DNA of 64,000 nt, taken from positions 58,523 to 122,522 of the forward strand of contig DATAUC010000060.1 in assembly GCA_036268485.1 (NCBI GenBank), in the 5' to 3' direction. The DNA comes from Bog-473 sp036268485 (GTDB taxonomy: Bacteria; Actinomycetota; Acidimicrobiia; Acidimicrobiales; RAAP-2). Shown in pieces: positions 18,332-26,900 of the stretch. Both the position numbers and the translations under genes were made by a program. The notes below the pieces were generated by a model. That model saw only the letters and a program-made list of their open reading frames with translations. It made no database searches and was not told the origin of the DNA. The stretch's first letter is position 1. Every line of letters begins with the position of its first letter.

Positions 18332-19140
18332 AGCACGCAGTGAGATTTCCGAGGAGAACAACGGCGACGGTTCTGGCCCTCCTGTTGATCGGTGGCGCCA
18401 GCCTGGTGGGGCCGGCTGCTCCGGCGAGTGCGCAGAGCGCAGGCTCCGGCCGGCAGCTGACGGGATTGTTCCGGCTGACCCCAGGCGCCGCCAATGGACC
18501 CCAGCTGAATGGCACGTGGTTCCGAATGCTGGAGCCGGGCGCCAACGCCACCAAAGGCCCGTTCATGAAGAACGCCAACTCAGCGGCCGACGGCGGCCTG
18601 GCCACGCTGCTCGAGCCCGGGAGTGCCGGGGGATTCCGCACCGGCGGCTATCAATCGCAGCCAGCCCCGGCGTTTGACCCCGGAGGGAATTCGCTGGCCG
18701 GCGCCATCACGGCGCCGACGGAATTCTTCGGCGTCAAGTTCAGCATTTCAACCAACAAGGTGGATCCGCAGACCAAGACCACCTGTGCGCCGCCGGTGGT
18801 CGTGCTGAAGAACGGGAAGCTCACGGCGGACCTGTCCTCGTGGGCTGCATCGTGGAACAACCAGAACTTCAACCAGGGCGCTCCCAAGCCGATCCGGAAC
18901 ACCGGAGCCAGATCTCCTGGCCAGAAGCAGGCGCAGCAGGTGTGGAGCTACGTATCCAAGCAGTACCTGGGATCCGTGTCCAAGGCCACCGTGAGCGGGT
19001 CCAGTGCGACCGGCACGTTCAATGCCAAGACCGGTGCGTTTACCCTCCAGTGGACGAGTCTGATTGTGGGCGGGCCGTTCAACGGGTTCACCGGTCTCTG
19101 GCACCTCGAAGGCGTGTTCCAGCCTTCCGGACACAAGTAG
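18328..19140 (+). CDS. Secreted protein of unknown function
   Basis: 270 residues. It begins with a basic Sec-type signal peptide (MKHAVRFPRRTTATVLALLL, probable cleavage after ASA near residue 35). The mature part is rich in Gly, Asn, Thr and Ser with beta-type character and a single Cys, and ends in a WHLEGVFQP segment. No family recognised. Translationally coupled to the duplicated membrane protein upstream; an ABC transporter follows 28 bases downstream. The operon suggests a surface or exported factor with a dedicated membrane partner. Confidence 0.75.
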   Translation: MKHAVRFPRRTTATVLALLLIGGASLVGPAAPASAQSAGSGRQLTGLFRLTPGAANGPQLNGTWFRMLEPGANATKGPFMKNANSAADGGLATLLEPGSAGGFRTGGYQSQPAPAFDPGGNSLAGAITAPTEFFGVKFSISTNKVDPQTKTTCAPPVVVLKNGKLTADLSSWAASWNNQNFNQGAPKPIRNTGARSPGQKQAQQVWSYVSKQYLGSVSKATVSGSSATGTFNAKTGAFTLQWTSLIVGGPFNGFTGLWHLEGVFQPSGHK

Positions 19141-19168
19141 CAGAAGCCTGAAACGCCCCTCAACACCA

Positions 19169-19924
19169 ATGACCACACCCGGAGCAACCGCTGACGGCCA
19201 GGCGGCATCCATCGTGGTGCAGGACGCGACCAAGATCATTGAGGGCGTCACGGTCCTCGACGGGGTGTCGTTTACCGCTCGCCCTGGTCGGGTCACTGCC
19301 TTTCTCGGTCCCAACGGCGCCGGGAAATCGACCACCCTCCGGGCCATCCTGGGCATCGACCATCTGACCTCGGGGCACACGACGATCGGGGGCCGTCCCT
19401 TTGGCGACCATCGGCAGCCGGTGCGGGTCGTGGGTGCCCTGCTTACACCGGACGCCGCCCATCCGCGTCGGACGGCGCGTGGGCACCTGACTGTGGTCGC
19501 CACCAGTAACGGGCTGCCCCGGGCTTCGGTCGGGCGCGCCCTCGATCTGGCGGGCATCGTCCCCATCGCCGAAGTCCCCGTGGGCAAGATGTCGCTGGGC
19601 ATGCGCCAACGGCTGGGCCTGGCCACCGCCCTGATCGGCGACCCGGCAGTGGTCATCCTCGATGAGCCACACAACGGGCTCGATGCCGCCGCTATCCGGT
19701 GGCTGCGGGTGGTGCTGCGTGCCCTGGCCGACGCTGGGCGTACCGTGCTGCTCTCGAGCCACCTCATGTCGGAGATAGAAGTCATCTCCGATGACGTCGT
19801 CATCATCAGCGAAGGTCGGATTCGGGTGGCCTCTACCATGGAGGAATTCCTCACCGCCGCCCCAAGTGATCCGGAACGGATGCCGCTCGAGGAGCGCTAC
19901 CTCAGCGTCGTGGGTGAGCTGTGA
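19169..19924 (+). CDS. ABC transporter ATP-binding protein
   Basis: 251 residues, DrrA/CcmA-type ATPase: Walker A GPNGAGKST at 47-55, a signature-like MSLGMRQRLGLA, Walker B AVVILDEPHNGLD and the H-loop LLSSHLMSE. The ATG at 19169 is used although the frame is open further upstream. Its stop overlaps the start of the permease. Together they form a two-component exporter of the ABC-2 type, in one operon with the secreted protein. Confidence 0.9.
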   Translation: MTTPGATADGQAASIVVQDATKIIEGVTVLDGVSFTARPGRVTAFLGPNGAGKSTTLRAILGIDHLTSGHTTIGGRPFGDHRQPVRVVGALLTPDAAHPRRTARGHLTVVATSNGLPRASVGRALDLAGIVPIAEVPVGKMSLGMRQRLGLATALIGDPAVVILDEPHNGLDAAAIRWLRVVLRALADAGRTVLLSSHLMSEIEVISDDVVIISEGRIRVASTMEEFLTAAPSDPERMPLEERYLSVVGEL

Positions 19925-20655
19925 CATTCGCCTGGCGGTCCGAGCTTTTGAAGATTGCCACCGTGAGGGGGCAGTGGGTCAGCGCCCTGCTGGCTACGGC
20001 GGCGATCCCGGTGATTTCGTTCCTCGTCGTATCCACCGGCGGTCTCGGCTCAGGGGAATCATCGACCAGGGGTGCGGCCACAGGCACGTTGGCCGGCCTC
20101 TTGGCCTTCGGGGCGTGGAGCGCCACCATCGCCGCCGGGGAGTACGCCCAGGGGACGATGGTGACGAGCCTGACGACGGTGCCGCGTCGACTGACGCTCT
20201 ATGGAGCCAAGCTCAGCGCAACCGCCACCGTGGCGGGCGCCGGCGCCTTGCTCTCAGCGATCATTGCCTGGCTCGTAGTGCTGGGGGTGCGGGCACCCGG
20301 TCCCTACGGACTGGGCGATCCGGCGTCGCTGGCCAGTGTCCTCTTGGCCATTGTCACCGTTGCGGTGATTGGCGTGAGCGTCGGCCTGATCACAAGATCC
20401 CCCAGCGCGGCGATCGCCCTTGTGGTCGTCGCCTTGCTGCTGCCGAAAGCGGCCAGCGGACTGTTGGGTGGACTGCAACCGTGGATCATCGGTGCCAGCC
20501 CTGACACTGTGGTGACCGAGCTGATCGGCGGCGGACACCTGGCGGCGGATCAGACGTTCCCGGCCGGAGCCCTGGCTGCCGCGCTCTCGATGGTGGGGGT
20601 CGCCCTGGTGGTCGCCGCCGGTGGGGCAGTGGCGTTCCTCCGGCGCGACGGATGA
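19921..20655 (+). CDS. ABC-2 type transporter permease
   Basis: 244 residues, about six transmembrane helices. It starts with FAWRSELLKIATVRGQW, the usual beginning of ABC-2 permeases paired with DrrA-like ATPases. GTG start overlapping the ATPase stop by four bases (GTGA). Cargo unknown; the pair could serve the secreted or membrane protein encoded just upstream, or an antibiotic-like compound. Confidence 0.85.
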   Translation: MTFAWRSELLKIATVRGQWVSALLATAAIPVISFLVVSTGGLGSGESSTRGAATGTLAGLLAFGAWSATIAAGEYAQGTMVTSLTTVPRRLTLYGAKLSATATVAGAGALLSAIIAWLVVLGVRAPGPYGLGDPASLASVLLAIVTVAVIGVSVGLITRSPSAAIALVVVALLLPKAASGLLGGLQPWIIGASPDTVVTELIGGGHLAADQTFPAGALAAALSMVGVALVVAAGGAVAFLRRDG

Positions 20656-20699
20656 GCGCAGAGGCGCCAACCAGCGACGGCTTCTAGTCTGACCATCTC

Positions 20700-22973
20700 A
20701 TGACAAAAAAATTCCAAGGTCAAATAGGTCGGACATTTGCCGATTCCCAGAGCTGGTGGCCCCCACTCGACACGCCGCCGGCCGGGACGCCCAACGTGGT
20801 GATCGTGCTCCTTGACGACGTCGGCTACGCCCAGTTCGGGGCGTACGGCTCCGACATCGCCACGCCGACATTCGATCGCCTGGCCTCCCAGGGGCGCCGC
20901 TACGCCAATTTCCATACGACCGCTCTCTGTTCTCCGACACGGGCCTGCCTGCTCACCGGGCGCAATCACCACTCCAACGGCATGGCCAGGGTGGTCGAGC
21001 TGGCTTCGGGGTTCCCGGGCTACAACGCCACCATTCCCAAGGAAAACGGCTTCCTTTCTGAGATTTTGCGCATGGAGGGCTACGCCACCTTCGCCGTGGG
21101 CAAATGGCACCTGACTCCAGCGACCGAAATGGCGACCGGCAGCCCACGCGACAAGTGGCCGTTGGGTCGCGGCTTTGATCGCTATTACGGATTCATGGGA
21201 GGCGAGACCGACCAGTTCCACCCCGAACTGGTGTGTGACAACCATCCGGTCGAGCCGCCCTCTTCGCCCGAAGACGGGTATCACCTGACCGAGGACCTGA
21301 CGGACCACGCCATCCGTTACCTGGCCGATCTCAGGGGGGCGGCGCCGACGACACCCTTCCTTTTGTGGTTCGCGCCGGGTGCCTGCCACGCGCCTCATCA
21401 GGCGCCGGCCAACTACATCGAGCGCTACCGGGGGCACTTCGACCAGGGGTGGGATCGCTGGAGGGACGAGGTATTCGTGCGTCAGCTGGAATCTGGACTG
21501 TTGCCCGAAGGCACCCAGCTCTCGGAGCGGCCCTCGTGGGTCCCGCCGTGGGACACGCTCAGCGACGACGAACAACGCCTGGCGGCGAGGCTCATGGAGG
21601 TCTATGCGGGCTTCTTGACCCACACCGATGCCCAGGTGGCCCGCCTGCTCGACTTCATTGACGAGCTTGGTGAGTCCGACGACACGATCGTCATCGTCAT
21701 GAGTGACAACGGCGCTTCGGCTGAAGGCGGCAAGAGGGGCTCGTTCAACGAGCAGTACTTCTTCAACTTCATCCCCGAGAGCCTGGAGGAAAACCTCAAG
21801 CGGATTGACGACCTCGGCACACCCAGGGCCAACAACCACTACCCGTGGGGCTGGGCCTGGGCTGGCAATACGCCGCTCAAGCGCTTCAAGCGGGACACCC
21901 ACGAAGGCGGTGTCGCCGATCCCCTCATCTTCCACTGGCCGGCCCGGCTCGGGACGGGGGGCGGCACGCGCCACCAGTACGTGCACGCCATCGACGTTCT
22001 GCCAACGCTCCTCGACCTCATCGGGATCGATCCGCCAGGCTCCATCGCCGGTGTGGAGCAGTCGCCCATTGAAGGCGTGAGCTTTGCCCCGACCCTCAAC
22101 GACCAAGACACTGAGGGAGCCCACCTCATCCAGTACTACGAGATGCTCGGTTCGCGCGCCCTCTACCACGATGGGTGGAAGGCGGTGGTCTTCCATACGC
22201 CGCCCTTCGTCGCCTACGACGGCTCGGACACGACGAAGCCCTTCGAGGAAGACGTGTGGGAGCTCTACCATGTGGCGGAGGATTTCTCCGAGGTGGACGA
22301 CCTGTCTGAGTCTCACCCGGAGAAGCTGGAAGAGCTCAAGGCGCTCTGGTGGGAGGAGGCAGCCAAGTTCCAGGTTCTCCCGCTTAACAACCAGCCCGGT
22401 CAATTCGGTGATCCACGTTACCGCCGCAGTCGCTACGAATTCATCGGACAAGTCGGACCGCTGGCTGAAGCGCTCGCCCCCAACTTGAAGAATCGATCGT
22501 TTGTCATTGCGGCTGACCTGGCGCTCACGTCCGAGACTTCACCCCGCGGTGTGATCGCCGCCCATGGTGGACATTCCGGAGGGTACGTCGTATTTCTGGA
22601 CGACGGCCGGCTCCACTTCACGTACAACTACGTGGCCACCCAAATCACCACGATTTCGGCCGAAGTTGCCCTGCCATCCGAGCCAGTGCATGTGCGCGTG
22701 GTCTTCACCCGAACCGGAGCCGGCGGCGATGTTGAGCTGTTCTACGGCGACGTCCCGGTTGGTCGAGGGCAGGTGGCCGCCACCACGCCGCTGACCTACG
22801 GCACTCCCGGTTTTGCTATCGGTTTTCAGCCCGCGGGCCCGATCCACCCCGGCTTTGCCGGCCGGGCCGAATTGTCACCAACACTGCTCCGCCGGGTAGT
22901 GGTCGAATCGTCTGGGCGGGACCCAATCCGCGATGCGATGGTCGAGAACAGAGTGGACCTCGCCACCCAGTGA
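20700..22973 (+). CDS. Arylsulfatase
   Basis: 757-residue sulfatase. It shows VVIVLLDDVGYAQFGAYG (metal Asp pair), the formylglycine motif C-S-P-T-R at 77-81 with LLTGRNHHSNGM after it, VGKWHL, and IVIVMSDNGAS as the second metal site. The long C-terminal part (~560-757) has a jelly-roll-like beta region. This size and pattern match the large arylsulfatases of actinobacteria and proteobacteria. No signal peptide. Starts 44 bases after the permease and may be separately transcribed. A strong hairpin lies 18 bases after its stop. Confidence 0.92.
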   Translation: MTKKFQGQIGRTFADSQSWWPPLDTPPAGTPNVVIVLLDDVGYAQFGAYGSDIATPTFDRLASQGRRYANFHTTALCSPTRACLLTGRNHHSNGMARVVELASGFPGYNATIPKENGFLSEILRMEGYATFAVGKWHLTPATEMATGSPRDKWPLGRGFDRYYGFMGGETDQFHPELVCDNHPVEPPSSPEDGYHLTEDLTDHAIRYLADLRGAAPTTPFLLWFAPGACHAPHQAPANYIERYRGHFDQGWDRWRDEVFVRQLESGLLPEGTQLSERPSWVPPWDTLSDDEQRLAARLMEVYAGFLTHTDAQVARLLDFIDELGESDDTIVIVMSDNGASAEGGKRGSFNEQYFFNFIPESLEENLKRIDDLGTPRANNHYPWGWAWAGNTPLKRFKRDTHEGGVADPLIFHWPARLGTGGGTRHQYVHAIDVLPTLLDLIGIDPPGSIAGVEQSPIEGVSFAPTLNDQDTEGAHLIQYYEMLGSRALYHDGWKAVVFHTPPFVAYDGSDTTKPFEEDVWELYHVAEDFSEVDDLSESHPEKLEELKALWWEEAAKFQVLPLNNQPGQFGDPRYRRSRYEFIGQVGPLAEALAPNLKNRSFVIAADLALTSETSPRGVIAAHGGHSGGYVVFLDDGRLHFTYNYVATQITTISAEVALPSEPVHVRVVFTRTGAGGDVELFYGDVPVGRGQVAATTPLTYGTPGFAIGFQPAGPIHPGFAGRAELSPTLLRRVVVESSGRDPIRDAMVENRVDLATQ

Positions 22974-22990
22974 CAACGTGGCCACATGCC

Positions 22991-23020
22991 GACGGCCCCG
23001 CCGGCTGAGGCGGGGCCGTC
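22991..23020 (+). terminator. Strong GC-rich hairpin, probable terminator
   Basis: A 12-base perfect stem (GACGGCCCCGCC / GGCGGGGCCGTC) with a six-base loop, 18 bases after the arylsulfatase stop. No T-tract follows, as is common in high-GC actinobacteria. It could also stop transcription of the glycosylase gene coming from the other side. Confidence 0.7.
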
Positions 23021-23023
23021 GAA

Positions 23024-23088
23024 GCGCACCGACCTCCCGGCCAGGTTGGGCACACACTGTGGCGCACCGACCTCCCGGCCCGGTTGGG
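23024..23088. repeat. Two-copy direct repeat, 27-base unit
   Basis: GCGCACCGACCTCCCGGCC followed by (A/C)GGTTGGG occurs at 23024-23050 and 23062-23088, 26 of 27 bases identical, with an 11-base spacer (38-base period). It lies between the arylsulfatase terminator and the glycosylase gene. Function unknown. Confidence 0.8.
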
Positions 23089-23142
23089 TGCAGTGCCGAA
23101 GGACTACCCGGGAGAGCGTGCTGCCAAACGGCGACGTTGCCC

Positions 23143-23772
23143 CTAAAGCCCGGCGCACGTTCGAGCGGCCCGCAGATCGGTCACGAATCTGTTCACCGCT
23201 TGCTCTCGTTCCTTTTGATCGCGGATCCGGACGATTGAGGACGGATGCACTGTGGCCGTCACTGTGCACCCATTTGGCCCCGGATGAAGCTCCCCTCGCT
23301 GGCGCGTGACACGGAACTGGGCACCCAGCAAGGCGCGGGCCGCCGTAGCACCCAAGCAGACCACGACCGTGGGCTGCACGGCGGCAATCTCTGCTTCAAG
23401 CCAGGGACGACACGCGGCGACTTCGCGGGCAGACGGATTCTTGTGCAGCCGAAGCTTGCCCCGTGGTTCCCATTTGAAGTGCTTCACCACGTTGGTGATG
23501 TACAGGTGTTCTCGCTGCAGGTCCAGCTCTTTGAGCGCCCGATCGAGGAGTTTTCCCGCTGGTCCGATAAAGGGCTGGCCGGTCTGATCTTCGGCATCAC
23601 CTGGTTGTTCGCCAACGAGCATGAGAGCGGCTTCCGCGGGACCCTTACCGAACACGGTCTGGGTTGCGTTGGCGTAGAGATCGCACCCTCTACAGTGTTT
23701 AGCGGCTTCCTTCAGGGTGCGTACCGAACTTCGTCCTTCGGGCATGAACTCCTGCGCACTCACCCTATGCAT
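23143..23772 (-). CDS. UdgX-like uracil-DNA glycosylase (family 4-related)
   Basis: 209 residues. The N-terminal CRGC (Cys27/Cys30), with Cys121 and Cys139 as candidates for the remaining 4Fe-4S ligands, fits the Fe-S uracil-DNA glycosylases. Motif GEQPGDAED is at 54-62, GPAGKLLDRAL at 70-80, and HPSSIVR at 176-182. Residues 106-111 read KLRLHK, matching the position of the KRRIHQ-type loop of UdgX. There a His bonds covalently to the abasic sugar after uracil removal; His110 is the counterpart here. Probable role: uracil excision with suicide-type covalent capture. Single gene, downstream of the small zinc-ribbon gene. Confidence 0.85.
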   Translation of the reverse strand: MHRVSAQEFMPEGRSSVRTLKEAAKHCRGCDLYANATQTVFGKGPAEAALMLVGEQPGDAEDQTGQPFIGPAGKLLDRALKELDLQREHLYITNVVKHFKWEPRGKLRLHKNPSAREVAACRPWLEAEIAAVQPTVVVCLGATAARALLGAQFRVTRQRGELHPGPNGCTVTATVHPSSIVRIRDQKEREQAVNRFVTDLRAARTCAGL

Positions 23773-23802
23773 CTACCCCGATCAGCGGAATGGAATCGGC
23801 CC

Positions 23803-23958
23803 TCAACCCCAGCTCTGAATCCATTCGTGGTCGCAGATCACACAGACCCAATGCCGGTGATCCGCAGCCGCGTCAGGGGGACACTCATAGTGGGTATATT
23901 CATCAATTCGCCGGCCGCTGCAGAGAGGGCATGGCGGTGAGGCCAGAATCGCATTCAT
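23803..23958 (-). CDS. Small zinc-ribbon protein (51 residues, hypothetical)
   Basis: From ATG 23958, preceded by GAGGA at good spacing: a 51-residue protein with CPLC near 11-14 and CVIC near 40-43, enough for one zinc ribbon. A Tyr/His/Asp-rich linker lies between them, and the C-terminus is WIQSW. No family recognised. It lies 30 bases upstream of the UdgX-like gene on the same strand and could be co-transcribed. The frame extends upstream to 24039, but the ribosome site favours the short form. Confidence 0.6.
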   Translation of the reverse strand: MNAILASPPCPLCSGRRIDEYTHYECPPDAAADHRHWVCVICDHEWIQSWG

Positions 23959-24119
23959 TTGTTCCTCAATGAACAAAGAGTGACGGGAGTCGGCTACGGG
24001 CGACCAAGTGCGAATGAGTATTCGTCGACGAGAGGTCACAGCTCCCTTGGGAGGTGGAAGTCCACCCGAGCGCCTTTTTCACTCGTTGCGCCGGATCGTA
24101 ACCATCGCAGGCAGCAAGG

Positions 24120-24905
24120 TCAAAGGCGCGCCAACCGCAGCGATGCGGCTCGACCATCCGGAACTCGCGTCGGGGAGAGGCCGGCGTCCCGAACGGACCT
24201 GGCAAAACGATGTGCGTCCCTGACCGCGCACCCGCCATGGTCATTGTTGAAGTAGACGAAGACTTCCTCATTGGTTTCCCATAGCTCGGCGACGCGGCCG
24301 GCCCACGATTGCAGGGCGGTCCGTCCGTAGCAAGAATGTGGTTGGGCCCTTCCTTCGTGCATGCGAAGGTAACCCCAGTCGGCAGTGCGCCAGAGTGGTC
24401 CCTTGGGTCCGCGGGCGTCGCTGAGGCAGAGGGCTGCATTGTGATCACGGAGTAGCGATGCCAACGACGGATTGAACCAAGAGTCATGTCGCGGTTCAAA
24501 GGCAACGCGGGTACCCGGCGAAAAGCACTGCAATGTCTTCGCAAGGGCGGATAGGTCGACCTGAAAATTCGGCGGAAGCTGCAGGAGAATCGGGCCGAGT
24601 GAGGCACCGAGGTGGTGCGCCCTCGACATCAAGCGATGGACCGGCTCTTGCGGGTCTTTCAATCGTCGAATGTGTGTCAGGTATCGGCTGGCCTTGACCG
24701 CCATGATGAAATCTCCCGGCACGGTGTCTCGCCAACGTTGAAACGTGTGCACCTCGGGTAATCGATAGAAAGCATTATTGACCTCCACCGTCTGGAACTG
24801 CAGGGCAAAATGCTCAAGCCAGCGGGCCTGGGCCAGATCGGCAGGGTAAAGGCGTCCACGCCAGTCCTTGTACTGCCATCCGGACGTCCCAATGAAGACC
24901 GGCAT
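24120..24905 (-). CDS. DUF72 (YecE-like) family protein
   Basis: 261 residues with the DUF72 TIM-barrel hallmarks: N-terminal IGTSGWQYKDWRGRLYP, the EVNNAFYRLP strand, FIMAVKASRYLTH, then FEPRHDSW and VFVYFNNDHGG near the C-terminus. Biochemical function unknown in the family, though an endonuclease-like fold has been suggested. On the same strand as the glycosylase and zinc-ribbon genes. Confidence 0.9.
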   Translation of the reverse strand: MPVFIGTSGWQYKDWRGRLYPADLAQARWLEHFALQFQTVEVNNAFYRLPEVHTFQRWRDTVPGDFIMAVKASRYLTHIRRLKDPQEPVHRLMSRAHHLGASLGPILLQLPPNFQVDLSALAKTLQCFSPGTRVAFEPRHDSWFNPSLASLLRDHNAALCLSDARGPKGPLWRTADWGYLRMHEGRAQPHSCYGRTALQSWAGRVAELWETNEEVFVYFNNDHGGCAVRDAHRFARSVRDAGLSPTRVPDGRAASLRLARL

Positions 24906-24929
24906 GGTCTTACGGGCCGATGGGTATCA

Positions 24930-25196
24930 TCAGCGGCCGAGGGCCCTTACCAGTTCTTTCCGGCCCATTTTGGAGCGCCCTGGAATGTCGCGAGCCTTAG
25001 CCTCCTCATACAATTCCCGCTTCGTCTTGGGCTTCGAGGAACCGGTTCGTTTGCGTTGGGCCACCGCAGCCCCTTGGCGCCCCAGTGCGGATCGGGTCGC
25101 CTTGGGCATCGAAGCAATGCTCTTCTTCGACCGCGCGCCAGCGATAGCCTTCTTGATGTTCCTGCGGGCGGCGGTGCGCTGCTTTCCGGTGGCCAT
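24930..25196 (-). CDS. Small basic protein with Rho-N/SAP-like C-terminus
   Basis: 88 residues from ATG 25196, which has AGGAG seven bases upstream. The N-terminal half is very Lys/Arg-rich (KQRTAARRNIKKAIAGAR). The C-terminal part reads KRELYEEAKARDIPGRSKMGRKELVRALG, a helix-extended-helix typical of Rho N-terminal/SAP-like nucleic-acid-binding motifs. It probably binds DNA or RNA; the exact role is unknown. The frame stays open upstream, but the good ribosome site fixes the start. Divergent from the F420-type oxidoreductase. Confidence 0.75.
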   Translation of the reverse strand: MATGKQRTAARRNIKKAIAGARSKKSIASMPKATRSALGRQGAAVAQRKRTGSSKPKTKRELYEEAKARDIPGRSKMGRKELVRALGR

Positions 25197-25340
25197 TGGA
25201 GTCTCCTTTCCAGATACGCCTTGGGATACCCCGCGTGTGGCCAACGAAACCAGGATCAGTTCGACAGCCTGTGGCTTCGTTTGCCGTTCTGCGGCCACGG
25301 GTACTGCGTTCGTACCTTTCGGAGTGAATCGAGCAAGCAT

Positions 25341-26309
25341 GTGACGAAGTTCGGGTACACGATGATGTGCGAACAATCCGGGCCAAAGGAATTGGTGTCA
25401 GACGTTCAGGCGGCCGAAGCCGCTGGCTTCGATTTTGCCGTGATTTCAGATCATTTCTTTCCCTGGCTGGACACCATGGGCCATTCACCTTATGCCTGGT
25501 CGGTCCTCGGCGCCGCTGCGTACACGACTCAAAAGATAGGGCTGATGACTTATGTGACCTGCCCGATCAAGCGCTATCACCCGGCCGTGGTCGCCCAGAA
25601 GGCGGCCACCGTCGCTACCATGTCCGGTGGAAGGTTCACGCTTGGCTTGGGAGCCGGCGAGAATCTCAATGAGCATGTGACAGGCGGGGGGTGGCCGCCG
25701 GTGAACACGCGGCACGCGATGTTGCGGGAAGCCCTTGACATCATCAAGGAACTGCTCAGTGGAAAGTATGTCAACTATCGCGGAGAGTTCTTTGAGGTTG
25801 ATTCGGCCAAGTTGTGGGATCTGCCGGAGAATCCTCCGCCTATCGGAGTGGCCGTCTCGGGCAGCCATTCATGCCGCCTCGCCGCGGAATATGCCGACGT
25901 AATGATCGCGGTGGAGCCCGAACCCTCCCTTGTTCACGCATTTGAGGAGGCTGGAGGTCAGGGCAAACCCAAAGTGGGGCAAATCCCAATATGCTTTGAC
26001 GTCGACCAAGGCGCGGCGGTCGACCGTGCTCACGAACTGTTCCGATGGTTCGGTGGCGGGTGGAAGGTCAATTCCGAGCTGCCGGGGACTGCGGCCTTTG
26101 ATGCAGCATCGAGCTCGGTGAGCAAGAAAGAGGTCGCTGAGGCCATTCCCTGCGGTGCGGACGTCGACCAATTCGTGCAGGCGATCCGGGCTTTTCCGGA
26201 TGCCGGATTCAGTCATGTGGCTCTGGTGCAAATCGGTGGCGACTCCCAGCACGAATTCATCAATTGGGCAGAATCCACTCTGCTGCCTGCCCTGCGAGAG
26301 GTGAGCTGA
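25341..26309 (+). CDS. F420-dependent LLM-class oxidoreductase
   Basis: 322 residues from GTG 25341. A luciferase-like TIM barrel close to the F420-dependent glucose-6-phosphate dehydrogenase-like group: KFGYTMMCEQSGP at the start, FDFAVISDHFFPW, GLMTYVTCPIKRYHP, and GRFTLGLGAGENLNEH (cofactor phosphate region). The open frame begins 531 bases earlier, but only the part from the GTG matches the family. Substrate unknown. Starts a run of plus-strand genes. Confidence 0.87.
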   Translation: MTKFGYTMMCEQSGPKELVSDVQAAEAAGFDFAVISDHFFPWLDTMGHSPYAWSVLGAAAYTTQKIGLMTYVTCPIKRYHPAVVAQKAATVATMSGGRFTLGLGAGENLNEHVTGGGWPPVNTRHAMLREALDIIKELLSGKYVNYRGEFFEVDSAKLWDLPENPPPIGVAVSGSHSCRLAAEYADVMIAVEPEPSLVHAFEEAGGQGKPKVGQIPICFDVDQGAAVDRAHELFRWFGGGWKVNSELPGTAAFDAASSSVSKKEVAEAIPCGADVDQFVQAIRAFPDAGFSHVALVQIGGDSQHEFINWAESTLLPALREVS

Positions 26310-26412
26310 CACGCAGCGAGTTCGTCCGTCGGTGACGTCCTGGAGTTTTGTCCGAGGAACGAGTGGGTAGCAAGCCATAGCGCGGGCAACGTCCCGTTGA
26401 GAGAGGAATGTG

Positions 26413-26886
26413 ATGACAGCTGACCTCCGGGTGACGAGCAGTGCCTTCGGGCAGAACGAGACGATCCCCACGTCGGCCGCCCACACCGACGCCGGTGGAC
26501 AGAACTTGAGTCCGCAACTGGCTTGGAGCCAGGGTCCACCCGACACCAAATCGTTCGCGATCTCCTGCTGGGATCCTGACGCGCCGACCACCGTCGGTTT
26601 CTGTCATTGGATCCGCTTCGGCATTGGCCCCGATATACACAAACTCGATGAGGCTGATGAAGCGGTGGGCAGCGACGGCTTCACGGACTGGGGGGAAAGT
26701 CGATACGGAGGCATGGCGCCGCCCGCCGGTGACCCGCCCCATCGCTATCAGTTCACCGTGTATGCGTTGGACGTGGCATCGCCGGGATTCGATGCGACCA
26801 CGACCTATGCCAAGTTCCGCTTCATGATCAAGGATCATGTCGTGGCCTCGGGCAGCCTCATCGGGCTGTTCGGTGTCGAAGGATAG
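26413..26886 (+). CDS. YbhB/YbcL family PEBP-like protein
   Basis: 157-residue phosphatidylethanolamine-binding-protein fold (bacterial Raf kinase inhibitor-like). Motifs include NLSPQLAWSQGPPDTKSFAI, the ligand pocket WDPDAPT, FCHWI, then YGGMAPPAGDPPHRYQFTVYALD. Cytoplasmic, no signal peptide. Function of the bacterial family is unclear. It lies 103 bases after the F420-type oxidoreductase and 14 bases before a quinone oxidoreductase-like gene. Confidence 0.92.
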   Translation: MTADLRVTSSAFGQNETIPTSAAHTDAGGQNLSPQLAWSQGPPDTKSFAISCWDPDAPTTVGFCHWIRFGIGPDIHKLDEADEAVGSDGFTDWGESRYGGMAPPAGDPPHRYQFTVYALDVASPGFDATTTYAKFRFMIKDHVVASGSLIGLFGVEG

Positions 26887-26900
26887 GGCGCGGGCGGGTC

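Noticed and set aside
20550..22451. 633-codon minus-strand open frame opposite the arylsulfatase
   Set aside because: Antisense shadow caused by high GC; no domain, while the plus strand has clear sulfatase motifs.
24810..25340. Long N-terminal extension of the F420-type oxidoreductase frame
   Set aside because: Lies over two minus-strand genes; family homology starts exactly at GTG 25341.
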